Positions 12,985-27,166 of a stretch of 64,000 nt of DNA are shown here, in pieces; the first letter of the stretch is position 1, and each line of letters opens with the position of its first letter. The DNA comes from Dipetalonema caudispina. Its lineage: Eukaryota; Nematoda; Chromadorea; Rhabditida; Onchocercidae. The notes beneath the pieces were generated by a model. The model saw nothing but the letters and a program-made list of their open reading frames with translations. It was not told where the DNA came from and did not search any database. Position numbers and translations under genes: made by a program. The DNA lies in the NCBI GenBank assembly GCA_013365325.1, contig JABVXV010000005.1:806001-870000 (forward strand), read 5' to 3'.

Positions 12985-14325
12985 ACTGTTCTCAACCTTG
13001 CGATTGCCACCAAAACAAACCATGCAAACTTTCATATGCTTACACTATTGAAAATGTAGTTTACAATAACTTTCATAATGCCCGCTACTGCCTCGGCAAT
13101 CGGAATGATGAATAGGCAATCTTGATAAAATAAAGGAATGCAACGGTATCTTACTGAACTATAATTATTCACTGGATTCAAATCCAGAGCTCCATTGCAG
13201 AACGAATAATTCTGACAACACTGCATTATACTTCCATCGTTCATCGGTTGCTTGGCTCGGCAATGCAAATCAGGACTGGCATCTTTGCTCAGGCAACTGA
13301 AAGAGTCATTTATTTGACTATACCAGTTTCATTTTTTCAATTTGTGACTCCCTAACAATAACCTTTTCTGACACTACAGAACAAAAGCAACACCATAGCA
13401 TACAGAATTGTGAAATAACGCTCACAAACTGGCATATTTCAACCCTATTACTCTCGTTCATTTCCTATTGAATAGCCATAGAAACCACTAGTTATAGGAA
13501 AATGTACAAAAAAGAAACTTCCTTTCCATTATATAAATATTTGAACTATACCAGCACCAACCTTAAGATAACCGATCGATCGGACAGTAAACGTTTGTGG
13601 CATATTCCACTAGTGGACCGACAAAGTCCTGAGTAATTACTTCCCAAAAAACGAGTAATTTCTTCACCGCAACCAGAATACGAGCAATTGCAAATCAATT
13701 CCTCAGATAAATTTATCGGTTCTTTCAAATCTAAATTCCAAATATAAAAAAAGGAGTCATAATGCTTTTGCAAAGAAAAAAAGATTTCTTTTTGGAATGC
13801 TTACATGTGATTGAATAGGAACAGTTGAAAAGCAATTCTTACATATTACAATACCACATGAAACTTAGCTTAAAAACTATAACCTCAAACTATAAAATTT
13901 TCATCAAATGGATAAACGACACAAAAAGTTGTATGGGCAATAATTACTTATGAAATTCATTGATTTCTTTTCTGTTCTATTAGATGAAGTTTAATAACCC
14001 TCCAAATATAATCAGATTGTACAAAATAACTCAGGCTATCAATATACTATCTCAATATTATAAAAATGGATCAGCTGTGAGAAAAGTTATCTTGAACGCA
14101 TCTATCTACACTTCTAAATAGAACTCATCACTTCCGCTATGTTTTACACAAAGCTCTTCACCAAAAACCAATATTTGCAAGAAAGTTTTAAAGAGAAAAC
14201 TAAAACTGACTTGCTTGAAATCGTTCCATAAACTTCAGGATATCATATCCAGGATCGTTACTGTCCTTAACAGCTATTGTAACAGTTATAGAAAGCATGA
14301 AAACGAGGAATGCCAATGTCTGCAT
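9472..14325 (-). CDS. TGF-beta superfamily type I receptor serine/threonine kinase
   Basis: Twelve exons (high to low): 14325-14211, 13730-13562, 13296-13044, 12861-12701, 12366-12263, 12035-11956, 11868-11718, 10996-10829, 10759-10611, 10171-10045, 9955-9825 and 9603-9472; they sum to exactly 1,740 nt, or 579 residues. In order: a signal peptide ([18 protein letters not shown]), a Cys-rich ectodomain with CCQNYSFCN box, one membrane helix at about 185-208, a GS domain TTGSGSG (about 261-267) that marks type I receptors, then the kinase: [12 protein letters not shown] (Lys about 308), [15 protein letters not shown]. After GEV the frame runs on for ten codons, but splicing at GAA|GTGATT restores the normal GEVWLG. 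Intron 8 looks like a GC-AG intron. The L45 loop ([12 protein letters not shown]) resembles the activin/TGF-beta branch. It should phosphorylate R-Smads at the plasma membrane. Whether it is the DAF-1 or SMA-6 orthologue is undecided. Confidence 0.95.
12954..12982. repeat. Poly(A) tract inside a receptor intron
   Basis: An uninterrupted run of 29 A on the plus strand, between receptor exons 3 and 4. In the sense direction of the gene it is a poly(T) run. Length may vary between individuals or be a sequencing estimate. Confidence 0.9.
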
Positions 14326-15110
14326 TATTTACCCTTGAATTACTGCTCAATCAACCATATCGAGGAATAATTTCTAGAAGTAATTTCATATTCTATCTAT
14401 TCATAAAATAACATCATTTTAGAAGCATTTTTTTAACCAATTTAAATATACTGGAGAGCACAAACAGATGAATGAAACAATTACAAGTTCACTGATAAAC
14501 TGTAGAAATTACTTTTGGTTATACTAATGCTAATACTCCAGCAACATTGTTAAAAATCCTAACTAAATTCAAATTATTATCAGCTAATGTTTTTAATGTA
14601 CACTTTGGATAGTATGCAATAATCATAGGAAGTTTTAACAAAACTTTAAATTCTGAAAACTAATAACTGAGAAATGTTCTGTTCTGTTTTCTTTCCTTTA
14701 TTACATATCGTTAAACGATAGTATAAATAAGCTCCATATGGAAGGATGATAATTAAATCTAAGTAGAGCTATTGCAATACTTCAAATTAATCAATCCAAT
14801 TTAAAAAATACTTCAGCAACTTCTACAGTTCACTTCGAATTTCATCTTACATTGTCCATTGAATCTATCCATGTCCAACTTATCATAACTTTAATGATAG
14901 ATTCTTTGTTAATGAATTAAGAAGGGATGAAATTACTATTATTCATCCTTTTATATAATGGATGAATTCAATTTATAACCTAAACAATAATTATTCTAAA
15001 TGAATTGCCATCACTTATAACACAAGACGGTTCATATTCATATTGCAAATAATAGCTATTAGTGAAAGTGTTCAGTGTTTAATGATTTGCTGATAAAAAT
15101 TAGATGGCCG
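14326..15110. promoter_or_regulatory. Shared divergent upstream region of receptor and VPS8
   Basis: About 785 bp separate the start codons of the two divergently read genes, so both promoters must lie here or overlap. No clear TATA box or repeated operator could be picked out by eye. An acceptor-like GTGTTCAG at about 15069-15076 precedes the VPS8 ATG and may be a trans-splice site. Confidence 0.5.
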
Positions 15111-18100
15111 ATGTCGTCAATAGCTACTGATGAAGATATTGTTGATAGATGGATTGAAATTGATGATTCGATAAGTGTTCCTGAGCAAACTATCGATGAA
15201 ATCCTTGCCGATGTAAGTATAAACTTCATTTTCTCTTTTAAATTCATTCGGATAAATTAGCCATCATAGTTTGTAATTAAAATATTGTATATATTCATTT
15301 TATAGAAAGTTTTGGATTTGGATGAGGAAATTTTGAGTGGTCTGGATGATGAGGAGTCATTGTTCACATCACCGCGACAATCGAGTCCGATATCGTCTAT
15401 TTCTTCTTATACATTAGATTCACCTCTCCATATCAGCGAATTAGGTAACTCTTTGTTATCATACTGAAAGATGACATTATTCCAAAGAAGAAAACTGAAA
15501 GGAATTGTTTGGTAGAAAAGTTCGACATCTAAAACATTAATATTCAGGCTATTTCTTATGACTCGTTTAGATTAAAACCCGAAGGTCACTCATCTTCTAA
15601 TGGAAGCTAGCAATTCCTTTCTGTTTAATTTACTTGCTAGTCAAGCTGTAACTCGTCTGAACTACCAATCTTAACTAGTTAACACGCAGTGCTACATTCT
15701 TGACATAGTTCCAGAAGTACAGTCATGTTTGGATTTATCTAACCTCTCAATATGTGGTAACACATTATGTCAGATGTAAAAGACCTTGATTTTAGATCAG
15801 AACAGTATACTTCGTTAATTATAGTGTAAGGAAGAATTCTGATATCCTATTTCGTAATTTTGATGTGTATTGTTAGTAAAGTTCTAGATGAAAGTCTGTC
15901 ATCGAATTGTTTCAGAATTCATTACATGTCAGTTGAAGACGCGAAACGATCGCAGTTTTGGAGGTCACGCTAGAGCCTTGGCTGTTTCTAGTATTAATAT
16001 TGCTGTCGGGACAAGTCGCGGTCTAATACTAATCTTCGGCCGTGAAAATCAAAGGTTACTGCGACGTTTTCTTTTCTGAACCTTTAGATTCATCCCTAAC
16101 ACAGATTTTCGCGGCAGAAGTTTACCTTCGGAGACATGCTAATCTTGATTTGCAGACTAGTTCATTCGATAACAGCAGACGGTTGTCCAGTATCATGTCT
16201 TGACTTCAACAAAACTAATACACTATTGGCCGTTGGTTATGGTTCCGGCTTAATACGTACATTCAGTGTTGCTACGGGTAAGATAATGGACGATGTCAAT
16301 AATGTAGTACAGCCCGGCCAGGGTGTACTACAAATTCTTTTCTGTGCAAGGTGCAATTTTTACTCATTCCCGAGAGTTTGCATATTCATTTCCTAAATAT
16401 ATCTTACATTACTAACCCTATTGCTTGAAATGGTGATATGAATTATCAGTCAGCTGTGATGTTTTACTTTTGTTGACAAGGGCTATAGATGGATTGAAAG
16501 CCATGAACTACACATTATATTATAAGTAGCTTATAACTAGAATTTCTATTTAAATCAACCATTAATTTTGTTATACCTATTATTTTTCGGTTTTTATCTT
16601 CACAAATGAACCAACTGTTTCAGTGATAGGAGACTTGCTTGCCTAGACAGTGGAGGTTCAGTTTATGAGTTAACATTATCAACAACAGTTCGATCACAGA
16701 AAACTCGCTGTGTTTTCTCAGGCTGTCATGGAGAGGTGCAATTTTTGTAGAAAATTCAATCACTTACACTCTGTTTATAAAAATGTGGTTTTCAAAATGT
16801 GATTCCAGGTGGTATATTTGAAAATGTTGGACAACGATCACATCCTAGCTCTCTTATCACTAAAGAAAGTGTTTCTAGTAAGCTTGAAGAAAATGCGTTT
16901 GATATACGCTACTTCATTCAGTGGACCGGCTAATCGTCCACCTTTAATTGATTGTCAGACAATAAATGTCAAGGTAAACTGAGTGTATCATTTTATCTCT
17001 GTTGTTATATTGTAAGTAGATATCTGTGTTCATTTTAAATATTCTTTATTAGTCATCCTAATTTCATGTGATATATATACAGCAAAAAATTTCTAAAAAA
17101 AGTTAAAATATGATGTCGGGCATGCTTTATTTGAACACTTTGCAGGAAACATCACAAAATACGACCACTGCTTTTTGTGTGGGACGTGGTTCGAGAGTTG
17201 AATTCTATTATTTAAGTTATGGATTTTCAAATTTGCGAGTTGTACGTTACCGGTGAGTCCCAGCACTGAGTGTCTTGAACAAACTTTTTCCTTCCGCGGA
17301 GAATTTACGAGATCTTCCTTAAAATTTGTGTATTTGGTTTTACTTTTTTTTTGTGCATTCGTTTTTTAAAATTCAAGTCTTGCTTTTAAAAACATAAGTT
17401 GAATGCCGTCTACTGTACAACATAGCTATATGGCTAGATTTAGTTGAATATATTTGTCCACTTGGACTCTTCAGGGTTCTATTTTAGGTAGAATTTCTTT
17501 AAAATACTCGTAAAATTCATTGATTTTTATTCTTTTGTGATTGTTTTTCACTTTTCCCAACAGTTTGTTTCCAACATCTGTTTTGTTTTCCCTTGTAGGG
17601 TATTATCATTGGATTTCGACATGATAAATCTAAAATGGATAGAACCGTGCTACTTGATCGTCGTGGATGTTGGTGAAAAGATCCATATGATTGACACTGT
17701 GCAGGGAGATATTGCAGTGGAAAATATTCGTGATATACAGTTAGCATATGCTACTGCTGATTTCAAGGTATGGTGGATAAATAAGGAACGAGCAGAAAGT
17801 TAGACGAAGAATGACACTACGAATTTTTTTGCAGGGTTTATCTACTGGAGGTAATGTAAGTGCTGCCTTAGATTACATGGCGGATTGCGTGTGTTACCAT
17901 TCCATTTGCCGTGTTGAAAACTTGATATTTCTTCTTGGCGAATCTTCTATTTATATGGTTTCAGTAAGTGATCAAATAGCGCAACTGGAGAGCTTAATTG
18001 AACGGTTATTTTTATTGTTATGAAATTATTATAATACTGAAATCTGGTAAATATGGACTTATTCAATCACAGTTGTCTTCAGTGTGTTGAAAGATAGATA

Positions 18101-21100
18101 AGCGCAATATTTCAGAGGACAGTTGGTACCAGCGATTCTCTTCGCTCTTGATATTGTTATGGGCAGAGTCGCGAACAAAACGAAACGACTGAATTTGAAA
18201 TATTCCGTTTATTCGCGAATTCCTAGTCTTATTCAGGCGTTACTAACTTTTACTCTATCTGGTCTAACGAATGGGAAAGTAACACAGCTTGTTGATCACT
18301 ACAAAGTACGTAAAAGTTATGCTGTTACAAGTGGAGAAGCGGGATTAAGTATTCAGTAATAATTGTGCTGTAATTTAGTTTGTTACAATATCTGTATTGA
18401 AATTTATAATGGAGAAGATTGCATTTGTTTTGTAGCGATCTGCAAAATATATATCTACAGAGATCAGCGTAGTGCTAATGTGACCTTAAAACTTTTTTTT
18501 TCTTCCTTGTAGATAAGAATAAATCTTAATTATTTCGATAACTTCCAGAAACATATTCAACTCCTTATACGAGCATGTATCACTACTAGTCAATTTGATC
18601 TACTGTATAGTACAGTGTACAGCTGTTTGGAAAAAGACAGTCTTTCTAAGGCAATATTTTTCGAGCTCATCGATGAAGTCGTATTGGATGGACGATTAAA
18701 AGATCCACCTCCTGCATTAGTTCGTCTTCTGCTTTCATTTATTACGTTCATCTGCTTGTAAAATCTACGTTTTTCTTGTTATTTGTGACTGCTAATGTAG
18801 CTCAAATTTACGACATATATTACTTTTGGGAAGCTTATTCGGCCTTCTTCTGGAGTAATGCTATATAAAACTTAGTAGTGACGTTTGATAGGGGATATAA
18901 TGAGAAACGTGTTTCTCTGGTAATTGAAAATGATTCCGATGATGAAAATGCCTATTTCAGGTCTCCGATTATTTTCATCATTTGATATCAGAAGGCAATT
19001 TAAACCAATTTGAAGCAGCGGTAGTTCGTATTCCAGTTGAGAAACAAGACATTCATTTTGTGATGACCACTTGCAGAAAAAATAGACTTTATGATGGCGT
19101 TATATATATTTACAATAAGGCAATGTCAGATTATATAGGGCCACTTGAGGTAAGCACCATGTTTTTATCTCTACCTGTTCATATTTCAGAACTTTTTTTT
19201 TTTTATATTTAACATTTGCGATGTAAAAATTCACTTCTCGAAATAAAGGCATACATTAAATGATGTCTGAATTAAACTGTCTGTGAATACTACAGGAGAT
19301 ATTTGATAATTTGACGGAACTTGTCGATTGTGAAGTGCTATCAGATTGCGAAATAGCGCTAGGGAATAAGTTACTACTGTATATTCAATGCTGCCTGTCA
19401 GGTAGAGCCTATCCAATTGGATCTTTGCCAGAGAAAGTTGCTGCAACCCTTCCTTTACAAGTATATCGTTGCTTGATTTCCTACAAAGGCAAGAATGGCA
19501 CATCAGGTAACTCTCTCTCACACACACACTGTAATTGTTATTCATCTCTTAAGTAATTTACAGATCTACCCTTTTCCAAAATGTATTTTTCAGCCGCGGT
19601 TATATATCCATATCTACGACTACTTATCAAGTTTGACGCTGTTCAGTTCTTTAACGTTATATTTACATGTTCAGATAGTGATATTTTTAATTCAGAGTAA
19701 GTTTATTTCTATTTAACACCATGTACGACTAATAAATTATATAGAAGAGTAGTGCTATTCTGTTGCAACTCTTTTGAATGCTATCTCTTAAAATGAAGTG
19801 GTAGTCGAATAAATCTCATACATTGGCTACAGTTAGTTTCACACTTGATTCACCAGTTTGTAGGCTTCTTGAATTTTATGTTTTGTTGACTACTGTGCCT
19901 TACTGGCCAAGCTCTTGCTTGAGGAGAATGCGCACAATTATGCTGCAGAACTATCCGCTGTTACCAGGCCTAGTTGCATTGAAATGCCCCAGTGGATTTC
20001 ATGAGAATCAAATACCGTACATGATGCCTATCAATCCATTGTGCCTCAGCTTTTCTTATCTCTTTGCGGTAAAATTCTATAATTTTAGAGACGGGAGATT
20101 ACAGAGAATTACGGAAGTGATATATCAAATAATTAGTTCGATGGATGAAAACGCAGTGCTTTTCATCAATTACTTCACTCTTGTTGCTTACCTCTTGCAG
20201 AAAAAGGCAATTTTGCCAGCACTTGGCACAATCAACGAGGTATACTTTGGTTAAGAGTTTTTCATCACAACTGCGATTTATATAGATCGAAAGATTTATA
20301 TCCAAGTATTCTGCGTATAAGTCTCCAAAATATTTTCGTATTACAGTTAATCGAGATGGTGCTATCATTTGGTGAGTCTATTGAGCGGGTTGCAGATGCT
20401 GAGCGATGTATTGTGGAGGTGATGAGGATTGTAAGCGGCCTCGATGAGATGAAGATACTGCGGCAAGCCAGAAAACTACCTCAGTATGTCTCTGCTACTG
20501 TATTTATCTTTTCCGTAGCATTTTACATCTCTTGTAAATTACCGGAATGTAAGAGCTACAGCCGAAAATTACCATTTCAATTCGTTCCTGGATTTTAATA
20601 GGCACAACCTTCTCTTCTCTGGTTTCATTTGAGTATTTTTAGCTTGCAGGTCTGCTCACACATTTATATAAATAGACGGGAATTTATCAATTTGGTGGAG
20701 TGTTATCTAAATAACCCAGCGAATGCAGTATGTTATTTCTTCTTGTTTTTTTTTTTTTTTTTTTAATTATCAGCTTTAGGTATTTTTCTTGGTATTTTAT
20801 ATTGAAACTTTACTGATACGCTTTCACGGATTCGAATTAATTTAATAATTGTGCTGTTAATTGAAAAAATTTTCATGTGCTCGTGTTTCCTTTGATCAGA
20901 ACATTATTATTAGAGCTGCAAAACGATGAATTGTCGAAGTTCCAGTCGTTTTTATTGAATTCCCTGGAGGTATTTTAACTCTAGTTTTTTGCAATTTTTA
21001 ATTAACATTTGCAGTATTCACACTGAGATGATAAATCCTTAAAGAAAGGTAGTTTACTATTTGGTCTAGCTTCTTAGCCTAGTCGATGTTTATCTTCTTT

Positions 21101-23723
21101 CTCAATATTTCTTCATCACTGACCACTTTTTAGAGGTTTAAGAGTAACCAGATGTTGTTTTGTTCTGTTTTGCTAATAATTGATATCTATTTTATTTACT
21201 ATGAATAGAAGGATGTTATAGAGGTTCGCAAAAGTCGATTATAGTCAGACAGCTGAAATTATTCTGGATCACTTTATGGAATGGCTGTCCAAAGAAACCT
21301 TAGAAGACACTGACGCATTATTACTCTATTATTACTGCTTCCTAGCAAGGTTTATTTTGTTTTTATTAAATAACTTTAATGTATTTTTTTTTAAATAGAG
21401 TAAGCTCTAAAGGAATTATTGATAATTATGGTTGATGGGGACTGCATAGTTCCTACTAATTCGTATTTTAGGCGTGATCGTGGATATCGAACTTTAACTG
21501 ATTTTGAGGAACGTGATGAGCAGCTTTTGGTTCTTGCTGTAAAGGGAGCTGTAATGCATAATTTATTTGAAAATCTGGACACGGTAACAAAATTTATTAG
21601 TGTTCTACGCTTCAGCAGCGCAGATTTTATCCTCAATAATCAGTAACAGATCAAACATGTCTGGTTTCAGCAGCTGAGCGAATTTCTACGTTACTGGCTG
21701 AAAATAGCATCGAGAACAGATCGATGTTTGAATTATACAGTGAAACATAGACTTATTTTATCAAGTGTATTACTTCTGGAAGCTAGAAAACTTCTAGAGG
21801 GGGCTTTCGAACTGCTTAACTATGAACTTGAAAAGACGTGGATGAAAAACACAATGCTTTCATGTAAGTTTTCAGTCCTCGACTTTGTAAAGTTGAAAAA
21901 AAAGTAGAGAAAACTAATTTCTTTACTGTTCATTACTTCAGCGAAATATATTTACGAAACAATTCGTTTGGCTAATATTTATCATGAAGAAGCTCGACAA
22001 GGGAATTGGTTGTTCAAAATACTGGATAAAATCCTTTCACTTCCAGAATCAGAGCTGCAGGAGGAATCAAGTGAGTCCTAATGTACTCTGTTTCAAAATA
22101 AGCTCTTTTTTAACAATCTATATATTTTTATGATTCACTTATGATTAGATTATTCTGCTTTTGATATTTATAAATGATTTAGGATTTCGTTGCAGTAGCT
22201 TTTTGAAGTTGTAATGTTCTTACCTCACAACTCTGTCACGTTTTCAGCGACCCATGCAATTTTCAAAATTGTATTTGAAATAATTGATTTATTGTCTCCT
22301 ATAAGTTCTAATTTTTCAAGCGATGTCTGTCTCCTAGATATTTCCATCGCTACGTGCAGGAAAGGACTGTACATTGTAATGAAATGCGTACCATAGTGTT
22401 CGAAAGTATAACATAAGACCTGATATCTGAAACCAATTTATCAGGCGTTATTTTTTGCCATGCACTACTGTTTTCTACAAATTTTTTGTTATGCATTATT
22501 TGAAATAGTGTAATGTACACATTTTCCCAAATATCATGGAAAAATATCTCAAAGTAATATATAACAATTTGTTACTCGATTTCACGTCAAGTTTATAGTG
22601 TTTTCTTTAGCAATGTGCCTTCAATAGTGATTATATAAGTAACTTTACTGCTGACTTTGTAGTTGTTTTTGTACCTAATTTATAAATGACTAATATGGTA
22701 GGAGCTTTTTAAATACAGAATGCATTATTAGATCTTGAAGGTATGATGGTGGTATTAAACAATATAATCGCTACAATTATGGAAAATGGAAGTAGTGATG
22801 CAGAACGTTTGGTTGATGCCTTATTTACTCATCCAGTATTTCGGTAGTGTCTATTTTTTTCCTGCAAATAGAAGATAGTACTATTGAATTCTTTCGAGAA
22901 AAAAGAAGTCTCTTAGATCGTCTTAATGATATAAAATTACAGATGTTCAACATATGCAAAATTCCGTTCATTGATAACATTCATGTTTGCATCATGTCGC
23001 TATGAAGATGTACTCTTGAAAGAAACTGTACTATGTATCGAGAGAGAGACCATACAGATGTACCTTCTTCGATTTTGTTTTATATAATTAATTATTTAGA
23101 TTGTAGTGGAAGTTGACTGCACTTGATAATGAACAACTATCAAGCATGGTTAATAAATAAGATAGTCACTTGATATAAGTTTGAATTGCTTGGATCTCAT
23201 TTCAAATTTTAACACATGGTGATGTACTTCGTAAGATTCAAAGGAGACAGATATAAAGAATTCTTCTCACTTGCTTAGATCCTCATAAACATATTCGTAG
23301 GTTAAACGATTTAATGAAACAGGCGACACATCGTACTGCCGGCTTGATCACATCAAATATGTGTATTAGCTGTGGACGCTCGCCTAGGAAATCATCATAT
23401 CTTTACAGGCATTTATTATAATCTCTGTTTCAACATTACATATTTGTGTTTTTTTTTTTTTCTTTTGACTTCTATACTGCACAATAATTTTAGTCAAAAT
23501 TTATCTCTAAAATTATAGTTGTGGCCATATGGTTCATATGGAATGTAATTCCCAGAACAGTGCGCATCATTGTCCATGTCAGGCAAATGCTTTCAGTTGT
23601 TATAATATTACAAACAACTTGAGCTGCAGACCCAATCAAGTGATTCGAAAACCAGTAACAGTCGATATTTTTTCGGAAGAATCCCTAAGGTTACTTTTGG
23701 GACCAAACAGACGAGAATCTTAG
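15111..23723 (+). CDS. vps-8: VPS8, subunit of the CORVET endosomal tethering complex
   Basis: About 27 exons, around 1,295 residues (human VPS8 about 1,428). The start MSSIATDE at 15111 leads a short acidic N-terminus (DDEESLF), then a WD40-like beta-propeller (GGHARALAVSSINIAVGTSR, CLDFNKTNTLLAVGYGSGLI, ACLDSGGSVYELTL), then a long alpha-solenoid (for example LISYKGKNG, LEDTDALLLYYCFLAR), and a C-terminal RING-like module: MCISC (about 23358-23372), SCGHMVHMEC (23519 on), CPCQANAF. VPS8 binds Rab5 and tethers early endosomes with the class C core. Exons read clearly include 15111-15212, 15306-15444, 15916-16054, 16156-16350, 16624-16735, 16809-16973, 17146-17252, 17599-17767, 17835-18004, 18116-18305, 18513-18719, 18961-19149, 19296-19506, 19594-19696, 20089-20239, 20347-20483, 20643-20727, 21222-21349, 21472-21583, 21671-21863, 21942-22070, 22248-22375, 22719-22843, 22943-23059, 23301-23408 and 23519-23723. 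The exon near 20900-20969 has an unresolved acceptor. The last intron seems to start with GC. Confidence 0.92.
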
Positions 23724-26700
23724 GTTTTGTTACTTTATCATATTCTTTATAATTTAAAAAGTATTCTGCGTTAATACTGACTTCCAGTAACATCCATCTA
23801 CTTACGTAGTAGTATATTTATAAAGATGTCTAAGCTTCCATTCTTGATGAATTGTCTCATAAAATAATTTTATAAATGTTCCGTAGAATTAAAACAAGTT
23901 TGGAAACCATGCATAATTCTGGGTTTCTTAATTTCTTATCTCGGGTTTAATTTAATCTAGTAACTTTTTTACTTGTTTTGTTTTAATTGATAGGCTATTT
24001 CACCAATGGTGTTTGATAAAAAAAGATCCATTTTGTCCTTGAACAGCTGGGACGTAAAGCATAGGAACTGTGCTTGGAAATTGAAGTCCATACAAGTTAA
24101 TAAGTCAGTGTTAGTCAATCTTTTCCTGGTGTACTGTGCGGCCTTGCATTTGCAGTGGAGTAGTGCATTTTGTTTTTATTTTACTGTAAAGTAATTTATA
24201 AATGTATAAATATTTATTACAAGAAGACAAATGTATCACAGTAAATTTACTATATCTGGTTGTTGCACTACAATGACTAAAAGCTATAGTAATTTTCAAA
24301 AACGCAATCGAAAAGATACCTTGAAATGTTGTTCAAGGCACTTTTTGGTGGCTCGAAAGATAACAGCTTGAAAAGTTTATGTCTTTCGTTTTCACATTGT
24401 TATAGAGTGGTAGAACATGGGTGGAATAACTTCGGATCCCACCGATTTGTGATTGTAAACAGCAAACAATTACGTAATTACGTAGCCTTGACGATATGGA
24501 TTTTATAAATTTGGATTTTCTGGTTTCATTAACAAATCAGATGAAAAGAGTCTGCAGAACGGAAGGGATTCACTTGCAGACCCTCGATGGATGCCGTGTT
24601 CTGTCTGACTACTCGAAAATACAGCATGAATTTAGAATCACGGGAAGGTATTGGCATTGCAGAGTGTTTTTAAGATTTGTTTGCAGTTGCAGTTTTACCG
24701 TGGAATTTCTTAGCGAAGAAGAAATGAACAACCAGCAATGAACGAGTAGAGGTAAGGTTGATTTTCATTTGGAAATCTTCATAGAAAAACTTGAAATAAA
24801 TTATAGCAGGAAGTTAGAAGTGCAAAGCATCCTAACCAAATATAGTATGAAGGATTTGGAACCAGATTTCAAATTGGGAATGCAAAAATTAAATATTGGA
24901 AGTGAACAGATATAAAGTTTCCCCAGCAAAACCACGCTTTCTCTTCATCCTTTTTTAGGTGTGGAATGCTGCACTGAACTCATAACTGCATCGTTCACTG
25001 ATGAAATTAATTACTGAAATTATTTTCGAAATGCTGCGATTATTTCTCCGCATTCCAAGTTATATCATTGCGGAGGATAAAAAACATCTTGATTAAATAC
25101 CTTTATTTCTTTTATTTGCTTGTCGCGCTATGTATATTAATTAATTTCATTTGTTCATCATTATTTGTATATTATCTAGAAATAAAACTGTTATTTTTTC
25201 TTATTGTATGGAAATTTCCATACTATGTATTGAATTGTTGCTGCGAAAACAGTAGAATTAGTCATCTCTGATTTGGGAGAATTAATATATAATATCAGTG
25301 AAAGCTTGCGCACAAGTAAGTGGTACCGCTTTACTGTTGTAAAGTATCACTTCCGATGCTAGGCTATTTTTGGGTCTTCCATTAGATTTGAATCAACCTA
25401 GGTAATATATTCATTTTGGCTCAGAAATTGTAAACATGGTATAATATGATAAGAGCGAAAGGCGAGTTCCTATTTTCCTCATTTTCAACTCATATTATCG
25501 GCTCATCAAAGAAAAAATACAGAAGTCAACAATTTTATTAATGTCAGCTCGTTTTATGATGCCATGTATTGTAATTTTACGACATAGTTATTAGGATGAG
25601 AAAGGTAAGACATCTCTGTTTTGATAAATACAGGATTAAAGTGTGTAGGATAATCTGCTAAACTTTTTCCAAACTCTACCGTAAAGTTTCCAGGCTAAGA
25701 ATTATTTTCAAGATTATTTGATTACAAGTTTCCAAAACGCCAACTCTCACAGGATTAATTTGCTGGTGCTTTGAATCTCAGAAAAATCCAGTTAACTCAC
25801 AAAAATACACAAAACAAATTTGACCCCATCCGTCGATAGTAGAACAGTTGATGTTCTACTTCGACCTTGCCGAAGTCACCAAACAATAGTAAAAATGATT
25901 GAAAAAAAATCTCATAACTTCTCAGGCAGAAATGAACAGAAATTAACCGCTATCCAAAGAGGGAAAACTTTCTTGTAATAAGATCAAAAGGTAAAAGAGT
26001 ATATGCAATTCCGGAATTTTAGATCCTCTTTTTTGCGGATAATAGTATTATAGTTCTCATGAAAGTTCAACCATCGTTGCACTTGAAGTCCATCCTAGCT
26101 TAATTTAACCAAAATTTCTTAGCAGGGAATCTCAGAAAAATTCCACTAACGAGTGAAATCCATTCGTTATTTTGTTGTTATTATTATTACAATATTTCAT
26201 ATTTTAGTAAGTTAGCAGTTTTCATTCACTTTAGCATCTTATTTGATTTATGTTGTCATTCATATTTCAAAGTGTAAATTCGTAATTCGGAACCATTTCT
26301 AGATGTAAAAAAATTGGTAAAGTATCTTATACCGCGACAGAATTTCTCCTGGTATGCAAATGCAAATACGTAATCCGACAATCTAGGACGAGTCTGTTAC
26401 AATTGCTAGCATACTTCTATTCTCAGCTATTTCTTTCATCTAACCATTCCATTTATAAAATTACCAATGGGGTGGCTTTATTTATCGCTACTTGCTCCTC
26501 TGTCGATGAATAACATCCATTAACTTTGTCGGGGTTGTCTTTCTACCATTTGCTATATTTATGACTCTTTCAAATTCCAACCACCCATTTGCGTGTGCAT
26601 TTTGTCAAATGTGATTTACCGCATTTCTCCTTCCTGCTTTATTTTCCTTAAATTAGTATCAGCTAGCGATAAATTCTCTAATACAGAATAGTTCTGCAGA

Positions 26701-27166
26701 ATTTCCTATTTCTGCGATACTCTCATTTGTGGATTCAATGCACATAAATTCTTTACAGGAATCAATTTCGAAGACAGTAAAACTATCGACGAATTTAGAT
26801 GTGCATTTATTTGCTTATCATTATTATTTACATTATCTTATCATTTATTTTGGTTCCCTTTTTAATAGTACCTTGTTGAATCAAAAATCATGCAGCTTAG
26901 TTTGAATCCAATCAATCCCATTGGATCACAAAAATTCATTTGAAGGACAAAAAAATTTAATTTTAAAGTTCGAGACTCAGGTTTACATTTACTTGCAGTA
27001 CTTACACAAATAAAGTAGATTTTAACTATTCACAGAAATTGAAAACTAAATGGATCGAGTAAATGATTAGAACTAAATTTATAATGACAGATTGATCCAT
27101 AGCAGGCTTAGTAGACAGTGACTTCCTTTTCTGTAAAGCTGGATTTTTGTATTTGACTATCACCTC
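23724..27166. other. Gene-poor 3.4 kb between VPS8 and FANCI 3' ends
   Basis: Both neighbours end towards this stretch, so it holds two 3' UTRs and intergenic DNA. Frames such as 24496-24741 (plus) and 25068-25271 (plus) have no domain, no splice context and AT-driven composition. I see no gene, RNA or mobile element in it. Confidence 0.55.

Noticed and set aside
24006..24741. Open frames after VPS8, for example MDFINLDFLVSLTNQMKRVC
   Set aside because: No domain, no splice-site pattern and AT-driven residues; most likely chance frames in 3' or intergenic DNA.
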